From: Synergistaceae bacterium
GTDB taxonomy: Bacteria > Synergistota > Synergistia > Synergistales > Synergistaceae
Direction: 5' to 3'
DNA: 10,632 bases
Assembly (NCBI GenBank): GCA_031271065.1
Contig: JAISWP010000041.1
Span: 1 to 10,632 of the forward strand
Part shown: positions 1-5,821 of the stretch, piece by piece
How positions within the stretch are numbered: the stretch's first letter is position 1
How the letters are laid out: the number at the start of each line of letters is the position of its first letter
Made by a program: the position numbers and the translations under genes
Notes under the pieces: generated by a model
What the model was told of the DNA's origin: nothing
What the model saw: the letters and a program-made list of their open reading frames with translations, nothing else
The model's database searches: none

Positions 1-639
1 CAGGAAAATTACGCGCTCTTTACTCCCCCCGGTTACGGACAGGACGAAACTCACGCAGATATGGAGCAAATCGCCGGACGGGCCGCCGATTTCTCCGCGC
101 GTACCGGGCATCCCCTTCACTGGCCGGTATTTCCCGGCGCGCCGGACCGTCTGGGCCGGATACTCATGGGTCTGGGGCTCAAACGCGAGGACGACCATAT
201 CGCGATGAGGGCGTTCCTGGGAGATCCGATCCCCGCTCCCGCCGGCGCTCCCAAAATCTCCGGCCCTCTGCGCGATGAAAACGCCGTGCGCAGATGGGCC
301 GAATATGCGTGGAGAGGCTTCGACTCGGGCGAAATGCCGCCGGAACCCTTCGTGACGTTCGCCCTGAATATGGCCCGCAGGCCTGAAATATCTCTGGTCT
401 GCGCCCCCGGCGCAGCCGGAATGTTATGCGCGGCGGAGGGATCTGCGGGAATATATTACGTGGCGACCGTGCCGGAATATCGGGGGCGGGGTCTTGGGGG
501 AGCCGTCGTCGAAGCGCTGAAGGCCGCCGCCCGCGGCATGGGTTTCGGGACGGTGACGCTGCTCGCCACGCCCCGGGGACATCCCCTTTATCTGAGGCAC
601 GGATTCCGCGATACGGGCGCAGTGCAGATATACAGCTGA
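1..639 (+). CDS. GNAT-family N-acetyltransferase, 5' end outside the window
   Basis: The reading frame is open from base 1, so the first ATG at 61 is probably internal and the gene starts before the window; 212 residues are visible. GNAT enzymes transfer an acyl group from acyl-CoA to an amine. The acyl-CoA-binding motif A is clear near the C-terminus: a hydrophobic strand ending in VATVPEYRGRGLG (RGRGLG at about 481-498), then the helix AVVEALKAAA. After it come a strand (TVTLLAT) and the usual closing pattern PLYLRHGF. The N-terminal portion (HPLHWPVFPG and MGLGLKREDDH) looks like the variable substrate half of a longer GNAT; I cannot name the substrate. The frame ends in TGA at 637-639. 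No terminator with a T-run follows; the next 160 bases are GC-rich and non-coding. Family call is firm, function unknown. Confidence 0.85.
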   Translation, partial: QENYALFTPPGYGQDETHADMEQIAGRAADFSARTGHPLHWPVFPGAPDRLGRILMGLGLKREDDHIAMRAFLGDPIPAPAGAPKISGPLRDENAVRRWAEYAWRGFDSGEMPPEPFVTFALNMARRPEISLVCAPGAAGMLCAAEGSAGIYYVATVPEYRGRGLGGAVVEALKAAARGMGFGTVTLLATPRGHPLYLRHGFRDTGAVQIYS

Positions 640-805
640 GGGCGCGCCGCGCGGCCGATTTTCGGTGCGCGGGATCGACCGGCGATCTTGCTGAAAAGAT
701 ACCGCGGGCAGCGGAGCCGCCGTTACAGAAGTCCGCGCCGACTCCCGATAAATCAAGATAGAGAGACTGTGATCCAATCAGCGTCTCCATAAAGGAGTGG
801 CGCTA
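640..805. other. GC-rich intergenic leader before the small ORF
   Basis: No gene is supported here. The stretch opens with overlapping self-complementary GC runs (641-656) and becomes less GC-rich after 745. A weak promoter candidate lies at TTACAG (723-728) and GATAAA (747-752), 18 bases apart. An interrupted dyad at 763-787 follows, then the ribosome binding site AAAGGAG at 791-797. Confidence 0.4.
763..787. repeat. Interrupted inverted repeat before the small ORF
   Basis: GAGAC (763-767) pairs with GTCTC (783-787), and TGAT (770-773) pairs with ATCA (777-780). The centre is at 775, with one symmetric 2+2 mismatch. The dyad sits three bases before the AAAGGAG ribosome binding site, so it could be an operator or an RNA hairpin that controls translation of the ORF at 806. 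The arms are short, and chance is possible. Confidence 0.4.
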
Positions 806-1000
806 ATGTTCGAATCGTACCGCGGCACCCAGGCGGCGGCCCTCGTCTCCGCCGTCAACGCGTTCGCCGAGATACGCAGGGCGAGAAGGAATGAACGCCG
901 CGCGTTAAGCCGCGCGGCGCTGCGGAGCGTCGAGCCGCCGGAAGCGGGGACGGGGCCTTCGTGTCCGGATGTCCCGCCAGACGGGACGCGGGGGGTATAG
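806..1000 (+). CDS. Possible small hypothetical protein, 64 aa
   Basis: The ATG at 806 follows a strong ribosome binding site (AAAGGAG, 791-797) at 8 bases, better than the in-frame GTG at 797 that overlaps it. The protein starts MFESYRGTQAAALVSAV, has an alanine-rich, arginine-rich middle (IRRARRNERRALSRAALR) and a proline/glycine-rich tail, and stops at TAG 998-1000. The first 35 or so residues could form an amphipathic helix; I see no signal peptide or known motif. I do not recognise the family. A perfect 9-bp hairpin (896-919) and a 6-bp one (971-987) lie inside the frame, which is odd for a coding sequence. Either this is a genuine small gene, or the binding site is fortuitous in a structured non-coding stretch. 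Confidence 0.42.
   Translation: MFESYRGTQAAALVSAVNAFAEIRRARRNERRALSRAALRSVEPPEAGTGPSCPDVPPDGTRGV
896..919. repeat. Perfect 9-bp inverted repeat (hairpin)
   Basis: CGCCGCGCG (896-904) and CGCGCGGCG (911-919) are perfectly complementary around a 6-base loop. There is no T-run on either side, so it is not a canonical terminator. It falls inside the possible small ORF. Confidence 0.5.
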
Positions 1001-1186
1001 GCCCCTTATTTTCGCGCGCCTGTTCAGCCGCATCCGTCCGCCCGGCGCGGTTTGCCGGGCAATGTTCCGTGTGTTCGCAACGGGGGAATTTTAGTGGTAT
1101 CATTACCTAAATTAACATTACCAAAATCGGCTTAACGCCGGGGGCGGTTCCGGCTGAGTGACGGAGATGGGTGGGGGCGGCGGAAC
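1001..1186. promoter_or_regulatory. Intergenic region upstream of the GYF_2 gene
   Basis: After a GC-rich hairpin there is an abrupt AT-rich island at 1087-1126, the only plausible promoter zone for the gene at 1187. It contains TATCAT (1098-1103) and two direct copies of CATTACC (1101-1107 and 1116-1122) spaced 15 bases apart. No good -35 box is visible at the usual distance. A short CGGC/GCCG dyad follows at 1128-1140. Confidence 0.3.
1040..1060. repeat. Perfect 7-bp inverted repeat (hairpin)
   Basis: GCCCGGC (1040-1046) pairs with GCCGGGC (1054-1060) around a 7-base loop. It lies 40 bases after the small ORF. No T-run follows on the + strand, so a rho-independent terminator is doubtful. 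A further 6-bp hairpin sits at 971-987. Confidence 0.4.
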
Positions 1187-1792
1187 ATGAGAGAATGGTA
1201 CTACTCCTTATCCGGCGAGACACACGGCCCTTGTTCCGAGGAACAGATGAAGGGCATGCTGCGCACAGGCGAGATATTTGACGACACGATGGTATGGTGT
1301 CCCGATGAAGAGTACGCCGAACGGGGATGGATGAAAGCCGGCTCCACGGTGCTGGCCGCGTCGGGCGCCGCACGGTGGAAACGCCCCGACGATTCCGTTC
1401 CCTACACACCCCCGCGCCCCGCTTTCCCCCAAATGAGCCGCAGTGATTCATTCGAGTCACACGAGAAGAAGGAGACCAGGACAAAAAAGAAGCCCTGGAT
1501 ATCGCTCTGCGTGTTTTTTGCGGCGCTGGCGCTGGGAGGGTTTTTCTTCCACCGCGGATTTTCCTTCTTCGTTGTGAGCCCTGAGCACTCCGACCCGGGC
1601 AAAGTGCTCTTAATGTTCCGGCCGGAGGGAGTGAATTTCATAGACAGCGCGGACAGCATCTACCTGCGCCAGCCGATAGACTTCAACTTCATGCAGCGCG
1701 ATGAGATAAAAGAGGATATAATCGGCAAAGCCAAGGTCTTATACAGTTTCCCGTATTTCGAATGGATGCACAGACAGTCGCTGAAACGCTGA
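1187..1792 (+). CDS. GYF_2 (DUF4339) domain membrane protein
   Basis: 201 residues. Residues 1-55 match the GYF_2/DUF4339 pattern: WYYSLSGETHGPCS, then EEQMKGMLRTGEI and MVWCP, ending with the tryptophan near 48. This small fold binds proline-rich peptides in relatives. Residues 66-103 form a polar, proline- and lysine-rich linker. A single membrane helix spans about 104-122 (WISLCVFFAALALGGFF), preceded by TKKKP, so the GYF_2 half should face the cytoplasm and the last 80 residues the outside. That C-terminal part is mixed alpha/beta in feel and I do not recognise it. The ATG has only a G-rich, weak ribosome binding site (1173-1180), and no better in-frame start exists. The gene is convergent with the dehydrogenase, with an 11-base gap and no visible terminator. 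Its role is unknown. Confidence 0.75.
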   Translation: MREWYYSLSGETHGPCSEEQMKGMLRTGEIFDDTMVWCPDEEYAERGWMKAGSTVLAASGAARWKRPDDSVPYTPPRPAFPQMSRSDSFESHEKKETRTKKKPWISLCVFFAALALGGFFFHRGFSFFVVSPEHSDPGKVLLMFRPEGVNFIDSADSIYLRQPIDFNFMQRDEIKEDIIGKAKVLYSFPYFEWMHRQSLKR

Positions 1793-1803
1793 AAAAGACG
1801 CGC

Positions 1804-2745
1804 TCACCTGCCTGACCTCAGATAATCCAAAACGGACTCTACGCTCAGGCGGAGCATGTTCGTGTTGGCGGTCTTTGTGTAATAAGCCATGTGAGGGGTC
1901 GCTATGACGCTGTCCAATTCCACAAGTCCCCTGTCCGCCGGAGGTTCGCCGTAATGCACGTCTATCGCGGCTCCCGCAAGTCTGCCGCTTCTGAGCAGCT
2001 CCTCCAGGGCCGCGTAGTCGACGATCTGGGCCCGGGCCGTGTTTATAAAATACGCCCCCTCCTTCATCAGGTGCAGCAATTCGCGGGATATCAGCCCCTC
2101 GGTCTCGGGAGTATATTTGAGGTGGACCGAGACCACGTCTGACTCCTTCATCAGCGTCTTGATATCGGTGTACTCCACGCCGAAACCGTCCGAGAGCTCC
2201 TTGTCGGGGCATATGTCGCAGGCCGTCACCCGCGCCCCCAGGAGGGAGAGTTTCCTGGCAGTCAGCTTGCCGACGGCGCCGGTTCCGATCACGCCCACTG
2301 TCGTCTGGGACAGTTCGCGGCCGAGCATGCCGTCTAGGTTCCACACGCCGTTTTTGATGCGCCTGTCCGCCGCGGATATACCTCTTACGGCGCTGATTAT
2401 GAGGCCCAGGGCGAATTCCGCGACGGAATTGCTCCCGTATTCGCCTATGCCCCGCACCTTTATACCCAGCGACTCGCAGTGCGGCACATCCAGGTAATTG
2501 CTGTAGCCTATGCCTATGAATTGTATGAATTTCAGCTTGGTCAGCCTCTCTATCAGGTCTCTGCCGGGCTGATTTATCTTGATGAATATGACCTGGGCGT
2601 CACGCGCCCTCTCGTACATCTCCTCCTGCGAACAGGGAAGATCGCTGTGGCACTCGATCTCCCCGAACTCCCCGAGGGGAGCGACGATCTGCTCCCCTCC
2701 GTATACGTTAAGGCGGTAATCCTGATCCATGAAGACGATCTTCAC
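1804..2745 (-). CDS. D-isomer-specific 2-hydroxyacid dehydrogenase
   Basis: 313 residues, the normal length for this NAD-dependent family, which interconverts D-2-hydroxy acids and 2-keto acids. The split catalytic domain is at about 1-100 and 290-313. The Rossmann domain lies between, with VGVIGTGAVG (glycines 154, 156, 159) and Asp177 after the second strand, which favours NAD over NADP. The catalytic triad is intact: Arg238 in NTARAQIVD, Glu267 in DVHYGEPP, His285 in TPHMAYYT. Translation starts at GTG 2745, with GGAGGAG upstream at a good distance; no ATG fits better. It has its own likely promoter (TATAAT on the minus strand, 2783-2778), so it is probably transcribed apart from the DUF4198 gene. 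Substrate is uncertain: relatives act on glycerate, lactate, phenyllactate or phosphoglycerate. A nearby branched-chain aminotransferase makes a branched or aromatic keto acid plausible, by inference only. Confidence 0.9.
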   Translation of the reverse strand: MKIVFMDQDYRLNVYGGEQIVAPLGEFGEIECHSDLPCSQEEMYERARDAQVIFIKINQPGRDLIERLTKLKFIQFIGIGYSNYLDVPHCESLGIKVRGIGEYGSNSVAEFALGLIISAVRGISAADRRIKNGVWNLDGMLGRELSQTTVGVIGTGAVGKLTARKLSLLGARVTACDICPDKELSDGFGVEYTDIKTLMKESDVVSVHLKYTPETEGLISRELLHLMKEGAYFINTARAQIVDYAALEELLRSGRLAGAAIDVHYGEPPADRGLVELDSVIATPHMAYYTKTANTNMLRLSVESVLDYLRSGR

Positions 2746-2777
2746 ATGAGCCAGCTCCTCCGATTTTTAATAGATAC

Positions 2778-2805
2778 ATTATAAAACAGGCGGACCCATG
2801 CGCAA
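2778..2805 (-). promoter_or_regulatory. Likely promoter of the hydroxyacid dehydrogenase gene
   Basis: On the minus strand a perfect TATAAT (2783-2778) lies about 33 bases before the GTG start. Sixteen bases further upstream is TTGCGC (2805-2800), a weak -35 match. The -35 sits inside the terminator hairpin of the upstream gene. The -10 box is convincing; the -35 box is not. Confidence 0.45.
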
Positions 2806-2819
2806 AGCGCGGATCCGCC
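2782..2819 (-). terminator. Rho-independent terminator after the DUF4198 gene
   Basis: Read on the minus strand, GGCGGA (2819-2814) pairs with TCCGCC (2794-2789), with an inner GCGC/GCGC stem around an AAA-equivalent loop. A T-rich tail TGTTTTAT (2788-2781) follows. It lies about 50 bases after the TAG stop at 2867. A smaller GGACC/GGTCC hairpin (2843-2859) sits between stop and terminator. Confidence 0.6.
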
Positions 2820-2866
2820 CGCAGAGGCTCAAGAACTTTACAGGACCGCTTCAGGGTCCGGACAGT

Positions 2867-3718
2867 CTATTTCGGAACCTGAAAGACCAGCGTGCCGCGA
2901 TAGCGGATGCCCTTCCATTCGGGGTATCTCTTCGCGTCGCTGTACTCATCCCTGTTTTTAGGCGCGGACTCGTCGCTGTACTCCACGGCTATAATCCACG
3001 TACCGGGACGGTCCGGCTTGAAGGTGACTTTCCCCGACTCGTCGGTATTCTTCCGGATATATTCGTTGTTGTTCTCCTCCCCTTCCTCTGGGTCCTTCGG
3101 CAGCGGAGCGCCGTCATACGTCGCGGAAGCCGTGACGTTCGGCAGCGGACGTCCCCGCAGGGCGACCTGAACCGTTATGCCGTCCCCCCAGGAGACGGGG
3201 CCCGTGTTCTCGCCGGCCACGGTTATCTCGAGCACGTCCTCCCCGAAGCTCTTCGCCGCCGCCGAGTCGGCGGTCCAGTTGAGGAGCGTCTTGCCGAAGG
3301 CGACGGTGGGGCGTGTGCCGCTGTTGAAATCGAACTTCAGAGTGACCACGGACGTCCCTGCCTTCTCGACGACCGCGCTGCCCCAGTTATGGGACGAAGT
3401 TTCCGGTTTGGCGGTGTTGGACGGGAAGAATCGTATGGGACTGCTCGTGCCGTCCGCGTATTTGATATCCCCCGTCAGGCTCGAAACGCCTCCGTCATGT
3501 CCCAGGCTCCCCAGCAGCTCCTTCGAGTAGGCGAATTTTATCAGCGGTTCAGCGAGACCGGCCCTGAACTCCACCAACCCTCCAGGGGTGACCTCGAATT
3601 TATCCGGCTGCACCACGGGAAGATGCGCTGCCGCCGGGCCCGCGGAAAACGTAATGGCGAATATGGATATCACGGCGAAGGCCGCCGCCCTGACCGGCAA
3701 AATTTTACTGACTGACAA
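2867..3718 (-). CDS. Secreted DUF4198-family protein, possible metal-uptake component
   Basis: 283 residues. A signal peptide is clear: charged start, hydrophobic core AAAFAVISIFAITF, and AxA cleavage site before His32, so the mature protein would begin HLPVV. The body resembles DUF4198 (the family that includes NikK-type accessory proteins of nickel/cobalt ECF transporters): beta-rich, with an Ig-like C-terminal half (about 177-283) carrying the pattern GRPLPNVTASATYDG, then DESGKVTFKPDRPGTWIIAVEY. Mature N-terminal histidines can bind metal; here that is inference. No NikMNQO/CbiMNQO transporter genes lie next to it, so it is an orphan. The start is TTG at 3718, supported by AAGGAG nine bases upstream; no in-frame ATG lies near. 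It ends TAG and is followed by a terminator. It is divergent from the UxaA-family gene across a 444-base AT-rich gap. Family call is moderate, metal link tentative. Confidence 0.72.
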   Translation of the reverse strand: MSVSKILPVRAAAFAVISIFAITFSAGPAAAHLPVVQPDKFEVTPGGLVEFRAGLAEPLIKFAYSKELLGSLGHDGGVSSLTGDIKYADGTSSPIRFFPSNTAKPETSSHNWGSAVVEKAGTSVVTLKFDFNSGTRPTVAFGKTLLNWTADSAAAKSFGEDVLEITVAGENTGPVSWGDGITVQVALRGRPLPNVTASATYDGAPLPKDPEEGEENNNEYIRKNTDESGKVTFKPDRPGTWIIAVEYSDESAPKNRDEYSDAKRYPEWKGIRYRGTLVFQVPK

Positions 3719-3760
3719 TTGAATTCACTCCTTATCCGGTATTCCCGTCCAAAGTCAAAC

Positions 3761-3781
3761 GCGCCGCCCCGCAGGCGGCGC
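3761..3781 (-). repeat. Perfect 8-bp hairpin in the DUF4198 leader
   Basis: GCGCCGCC (3761-3768) and GGCGGCGC (3774-3781) pair perfectly around a 5-base loop. It lies about 40 bases before the TTG start of the minus-strand DUF4198 gene, thus in its probable 5' untranslated region. A run of Ts precedes it on the minus strand, but only a broken T-run follows, so it is not a clear attenuator. Confidence 0.5.
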
Positions 3782-3876
3782 TCCCGCCAAAAAGAAGATA
3801 TGACGCAAAAGATTATTAACCAGAACTAACTTATATCCTCTCTCTAAGCCATAAACATCGCCCCTCTCGCGTTTCC

Positions 3877-3894
3877 GCCCGAAAATATTCGGGC
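3877..3894. repeat. Perfect 7-bp inverted repeat in the divergent region
   Basis: GCCCGAA (3877-3883) and TTCGGGC (3888-3894) flank AATA. A partial second copy, ATATCGGGC, follows at 3904-3912. It has no T-tail on either strand, so operator or leader structure is likelier than a terminator. Confidence 0.45.
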
Positions 3895-3924
3895 TCGGAT
3901 GGAATATCGGGCACAAAAGAGCAC

Positions 3925-3946
3925 AAAGTTTATTGATACTAACTTT
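3925..3946. repeat. AAAGTT/AACTTT dyad, candidate operator
   Basis: AAAGTT (3925-3930) and AACTTT (3941-3946) form a perfect 6-bp inverted repeat with a 10-base spacer, one helical turn plus. A third AAAGTT stands alone at 4031-4036. The spacing suits a dimeric regulator, but 6-bp arms in AT-rich DNA can arise by chance. Confidence 0.3.
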
Positions 3947-4139
3947 ACACCGCAAGAGTATACGCCAACCTCGGGGGAATGACAATAGCGCCGCGCCCCA
4001 AAACATGAAGCCGTCCGCCGGATAGGCGTTAAAGTTAATGAAAATCTATGATTTAATACCCGATTTTATCTTTATTCATCGCTCAAAGGTTTTAACGCCG
4101 GAAAATTTAATGTTTTATCCCGATCTGAACAAAAATATC

Positions 4140-4145
4140 TATAAT
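4140..4145 (+). promoter_or_regulatory. Candidate -10 box of the UxaA-family gene
   Basis: A perfect TATAAT lies 17 bases before the ATG at 4163. No recognisable -35 box is present at 16-18 bases upstream, so an activator may be needed. Transcription would begin near 4152, leaving a leader of about 11 bases without a ribosome binding site if translation starts at 4163. Confidence 0.4.
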
Positions 4146-4162
4146 ATCCGCATAACACTAAT

Positions 4163-5644
4163 ATGGCCGAAGGGTGGACGTATGACCTAAAACCGGGTTT
4201 CTATGCGCGGATCGGGACGGTTCAGGCATACTTAGGTGACGATATGGATTTCGATATCCGTGAAAAAAGCGCGTGCTTCGTCCGCTTGAACGCCGCGGAC
4301 AATGTCCTGACGCTGCCGGAGGGGGGCATGTCGGGTTCGTTCGTCTCGGACTTCAGGCTCCGTGACGATATACCTCCGCTGCACAAAACCGCCTCGGAGG
4401 ATATAGCCCCCGGAGGAGCTGTGGTCAGATACGGGCGCGGAATCGCTCTGGCGGCAAGAGAGATAAAAAAGGGCGAATGGGTGCACTCCCATAACGCGGT
4501 CTCTTTCGGCCTCGAAGCAAAGACGCCGGAATGGCGTCTGCCGTATCCCGGAGCGCGCGGAAGCTCAAAGGGCACGTTCATGGGGTACCGAAGACGGGGA
4601 GCGATTCGGCCCGGCGTCCGCAGCGACCTGTGGGTCATCTCCTCCGCCGCATGTATACGGGAAGAACTCAGGTATATCCTGAAAAACTATCACAAACCCT
4701 ACTGGATAGACTCGGTGCGCCTGGTGGAATACCCGTTTGGATGCGAGGGGGACGAGGCTGTCTCTGACGTTCTGACCGGACTTGCGCGAAACCCGAACGC
4801 GGCGGGGGTGCTTTTCGTCGGGCTGGGATGCGAAAATATCAGCGCGTCCGATCTTTACAGCAGGGCGATCGAGGGGGACTGCCGCGCGATGTTCACCGTA
4901 CTCCGCAAAAATTCGGAGGACTTGACGCCCAGAATGCTGGACGACCTCGCTTCCGCCGTTCCCAGGGTGAGGGAGGAATTTCCCCTCTCCCGCCTCTGCG
5001 TGGGGATGGTTTTCAGCGACGGATGCGCCGGGATATCGGCTAACCCGCTTCTGGGGCTCTTTGCCGACCGCCTCTCGTCGGAGGGCGGATCCGTCCTCAT
5101 GCCCTGCTCTCCCGAGATGTTTCGCTTCCCAGGTGTCATAGTCGGAAAAATGACGAAAAAATCAGTTTACGACGAATTTTCATCCCTCGCGGGGGAAAAT
5201 GGGGCGGCGGTTTCAATCTCGTCCGAGGACCTCGGCTGCGGAATCACGACAGCGGAGGAAAAATGCGCCGCGGCGCTCTCCTGCATGGGAGAGTCTCCCG
5301 TCACGAACATCGTCCGTTCCGGCGAGACTCCCGTATCGGAACCGGGGATCCAGCTGACGCCGGTATGCAGCGGCGACCCCACATCCTGTACGTCCCTTGC
5401 CGCCGCCGGGGCCCAGATGATACTGTTCGCCGCCAGCCTCGGAACCCCGTTCGGCTCCGTGGTTCCAACCATCAAGATCGCCGCGTCGAGCGAGGAAGCG
5501 CGAAAACACCCGAACTGGACGGATTTCGACGCCGGCACGGTCCTCGAGGGAGAACCGGTCGAGGACGTATGCGAACGACTGTGGGCTTTTGTGATGGCAG
5601 CGGCCCGGGGAGGGAAAGTCTCCCACGAAATGAAAGGATACTAG
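4163..5644 (+). CDS. UxaA/GarD-family (altronate dehydratase-like) protein
   Basis: 493 residues, close to the roughly 495 of UxaA. These are metal-dependent sugar-acid dehydratases. The N-terminal SAF domain aligns with UxaA from about residue 38 (VRLNAADNVLTL) to VRYGRGIALAAREIKKGEWVHSHN (His108, His110, Asn111). The GarD-like body follows: GYRRRGAIRPGVRSDLWVISS, PFGCEGDEA, VGLGCE (218-224), SDGCAGISANPLLG (285-298) and VVPTIKI (433-439). Several signature stretches differ from what I know of the family: YPFGC for HPYGC-like, VFSDGC for GGSD-like, AASLGTPFG for TTGRGSxFG-like. So the substrate may not be altronate or galactarate. The ATG at 4163 has no ribosome binding site; the in-frame ATG at 4244 (residue 28), behind AGGTG, would give a start matching UxaA better. 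I keep 4163 because the AT-rich composition ends there, but 4244 is a real alternative. Probably monocistronic or start of the downstream set. Confidence 0.85.
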   Translation: MAEGWTYDLKPGFYARIGTVQAYLGDDMDFDIREKSACFVRLNAADNVLTLPEGGMSGSFVSDFRLRDDIPPLHKTASEDIAPGGAVVRYGRGIALAAREIKKGEWVHSHNAVSFGLEAKTPEWRLPYPGARGSSKGTFMGYRRRGAIRPGVRSDLWVISSAACIREELRYILKNYHKPYWIDSVRLVEYPFGCEGDEAVSDVLTGLARNPNAAGVLFVGLGCENISASDLYSRAIEGDCRAMFTVLRKNSEDLTPRMLDDLASAVPRVREEFPLSRLCVGMVFSDGCAGISANPLLGLFADRLSSEGGSVLMPCSPEMFRFPGVIVGKMTKKSVYDEFSSLAGENGAAVSISSEDLGCGITTAEEKCAAALSCMGESPVTNIVRSGETPVSEPGIQLTPVCSGDPTSCTSLAAAGAQMILFAASLGTPFGSVVPTIKIAASSEEARKHPNWTDFDAGTVLEGEPVEDVCERLWAFVMAAARGGKVSHEMKGY

Positions 5645-5743
5645 CGAAAATACCGGCGGCGGAACTGCCGGCCCATATCAGACAAGCAAATCCGGGATGG
5701 GGTTTTCAGGCCGGCCGCCGGGGCAATGAGAATCAGAATTATG

Positions 5744-5771
5744 TTGAAAAAAAATATCTGTGCGTTATACT
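5744..5771 (+). promoter_or_regulatory. Sigma-70 type promoter of the cyclase operon
   Basis: TTGAAA (5744-5749), a 16-base spacer and TATACT (5766-5771) each match the consensus at five of six bases. Transcription should start near 5778, giving a leader of about 44 bases with AGGAGG at 5808-5813 before the GTG at 5822. Confidence 0.6.
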
Positions 5772-5781
5772 TTTACGCACA
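5759..5781. promoter_or_regulatory. Operator-like dyad over the -10 box
   Basis: TGTGCGT (5759-5765) and ACGCACA (5775-5781) form a perfect 7-bp inverted repeat with a 9-base spacer that contains the -10 hexamer. A dimeric repressor bound here would block the promoter. No regulator gene is in the window, so the factor is unknown. The RNA starting near 5778 would not contain both arms, so a DNA site is likelier than an RNA hairpin. Confidence 0.5.
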
Positions 5782-5821
5782 AAACCCAAATACCCAATGT
5801 GGAAATGAGGAGGAATCAATC

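Larger units (their letters stand above)
3719..4162. promoter_or_regulatory. 444-base AT-rich divergent intergenic region
   Basis: This region separates the minus-strand DUF4198 gene from the plus-strand UxaA-family gene and is far richer in A and T than its surroundings from about 3785 on. It holds an 8-bp hairpin near the DUF4198 start, a 7-bp GCCCGAA/TTCGGGC hairpin, a tandem GCACAAA pair 10 bases apart (3911 and 3921), an AAAGTT/AACTTT dyad, and a further AAAGTT at 4031-4036. On the plus strand a perfect TATAAT lies at 4140-4145. On the minus strand TATAAG occurs in the run around 3830-3837, without a good -35. An open frame on the minus strand at 3755-4006 has no binding site or recognisable content and I do not count it as a gene. 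Confidence 0.5.
5645..5821. other. Intergenic region with promoter and dyad
   Basis: 177 bases. The first 80 are GC-rich with a weak CCGGC/GCCGG hairpin (5653-5671) lacking a T-tail, so I see no firm terminator for the UxaA-family gene. From about 5730 it turns AT-rich and carries the promoter and operator-like dyad of the next operon. Confidence 0.5.

Noticed and set aside
426..761. Open frame overlapping the end of the GNAT gene on the + strand
   Set aside because: Arginine/glycine-rich translation typical of an out-of-frame reading of GC-rich coding DNA; no binding site or motif.
1040..1060. Rho-independent terminator after the small ORF
   Set aside because: The stem is perfect but no T-run follows on the + strand; the next bases are mixed.
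2798..3715. Long + strand frame opposite the DUF4198 gene
   Set aside because: It is antisense to a gene with a clear signal peptide, family pattern, binding site and terminator; its own translation is arginine-rich and featureless.
3719..3800. Cobalamin or Ni/Co riboswitch before the DUF4198 gene
   Set aside because: Tempting given the metal link, but I see no B12-box-like or NiCo-type conserved segments, only a simple 8-bp hairpin.
3755..4006. 83-residue minus-strand open frame in the divergent intergenic region
   Set aside because: No ribosome binding site, low-complexity content with no motif, and it covers hairpins and promoter-like AT-rich DNA upstream of the DUF4198 gene.
5726..5821. 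Upstream ATG start for the cyclase-family gene
   Set aside because: The ATG at 5726 lies before the predicted promoter, has no binding site, and adds 32 lysine/asparagine-rich residues unlike the family; GTG 5822 has AGGAGG.
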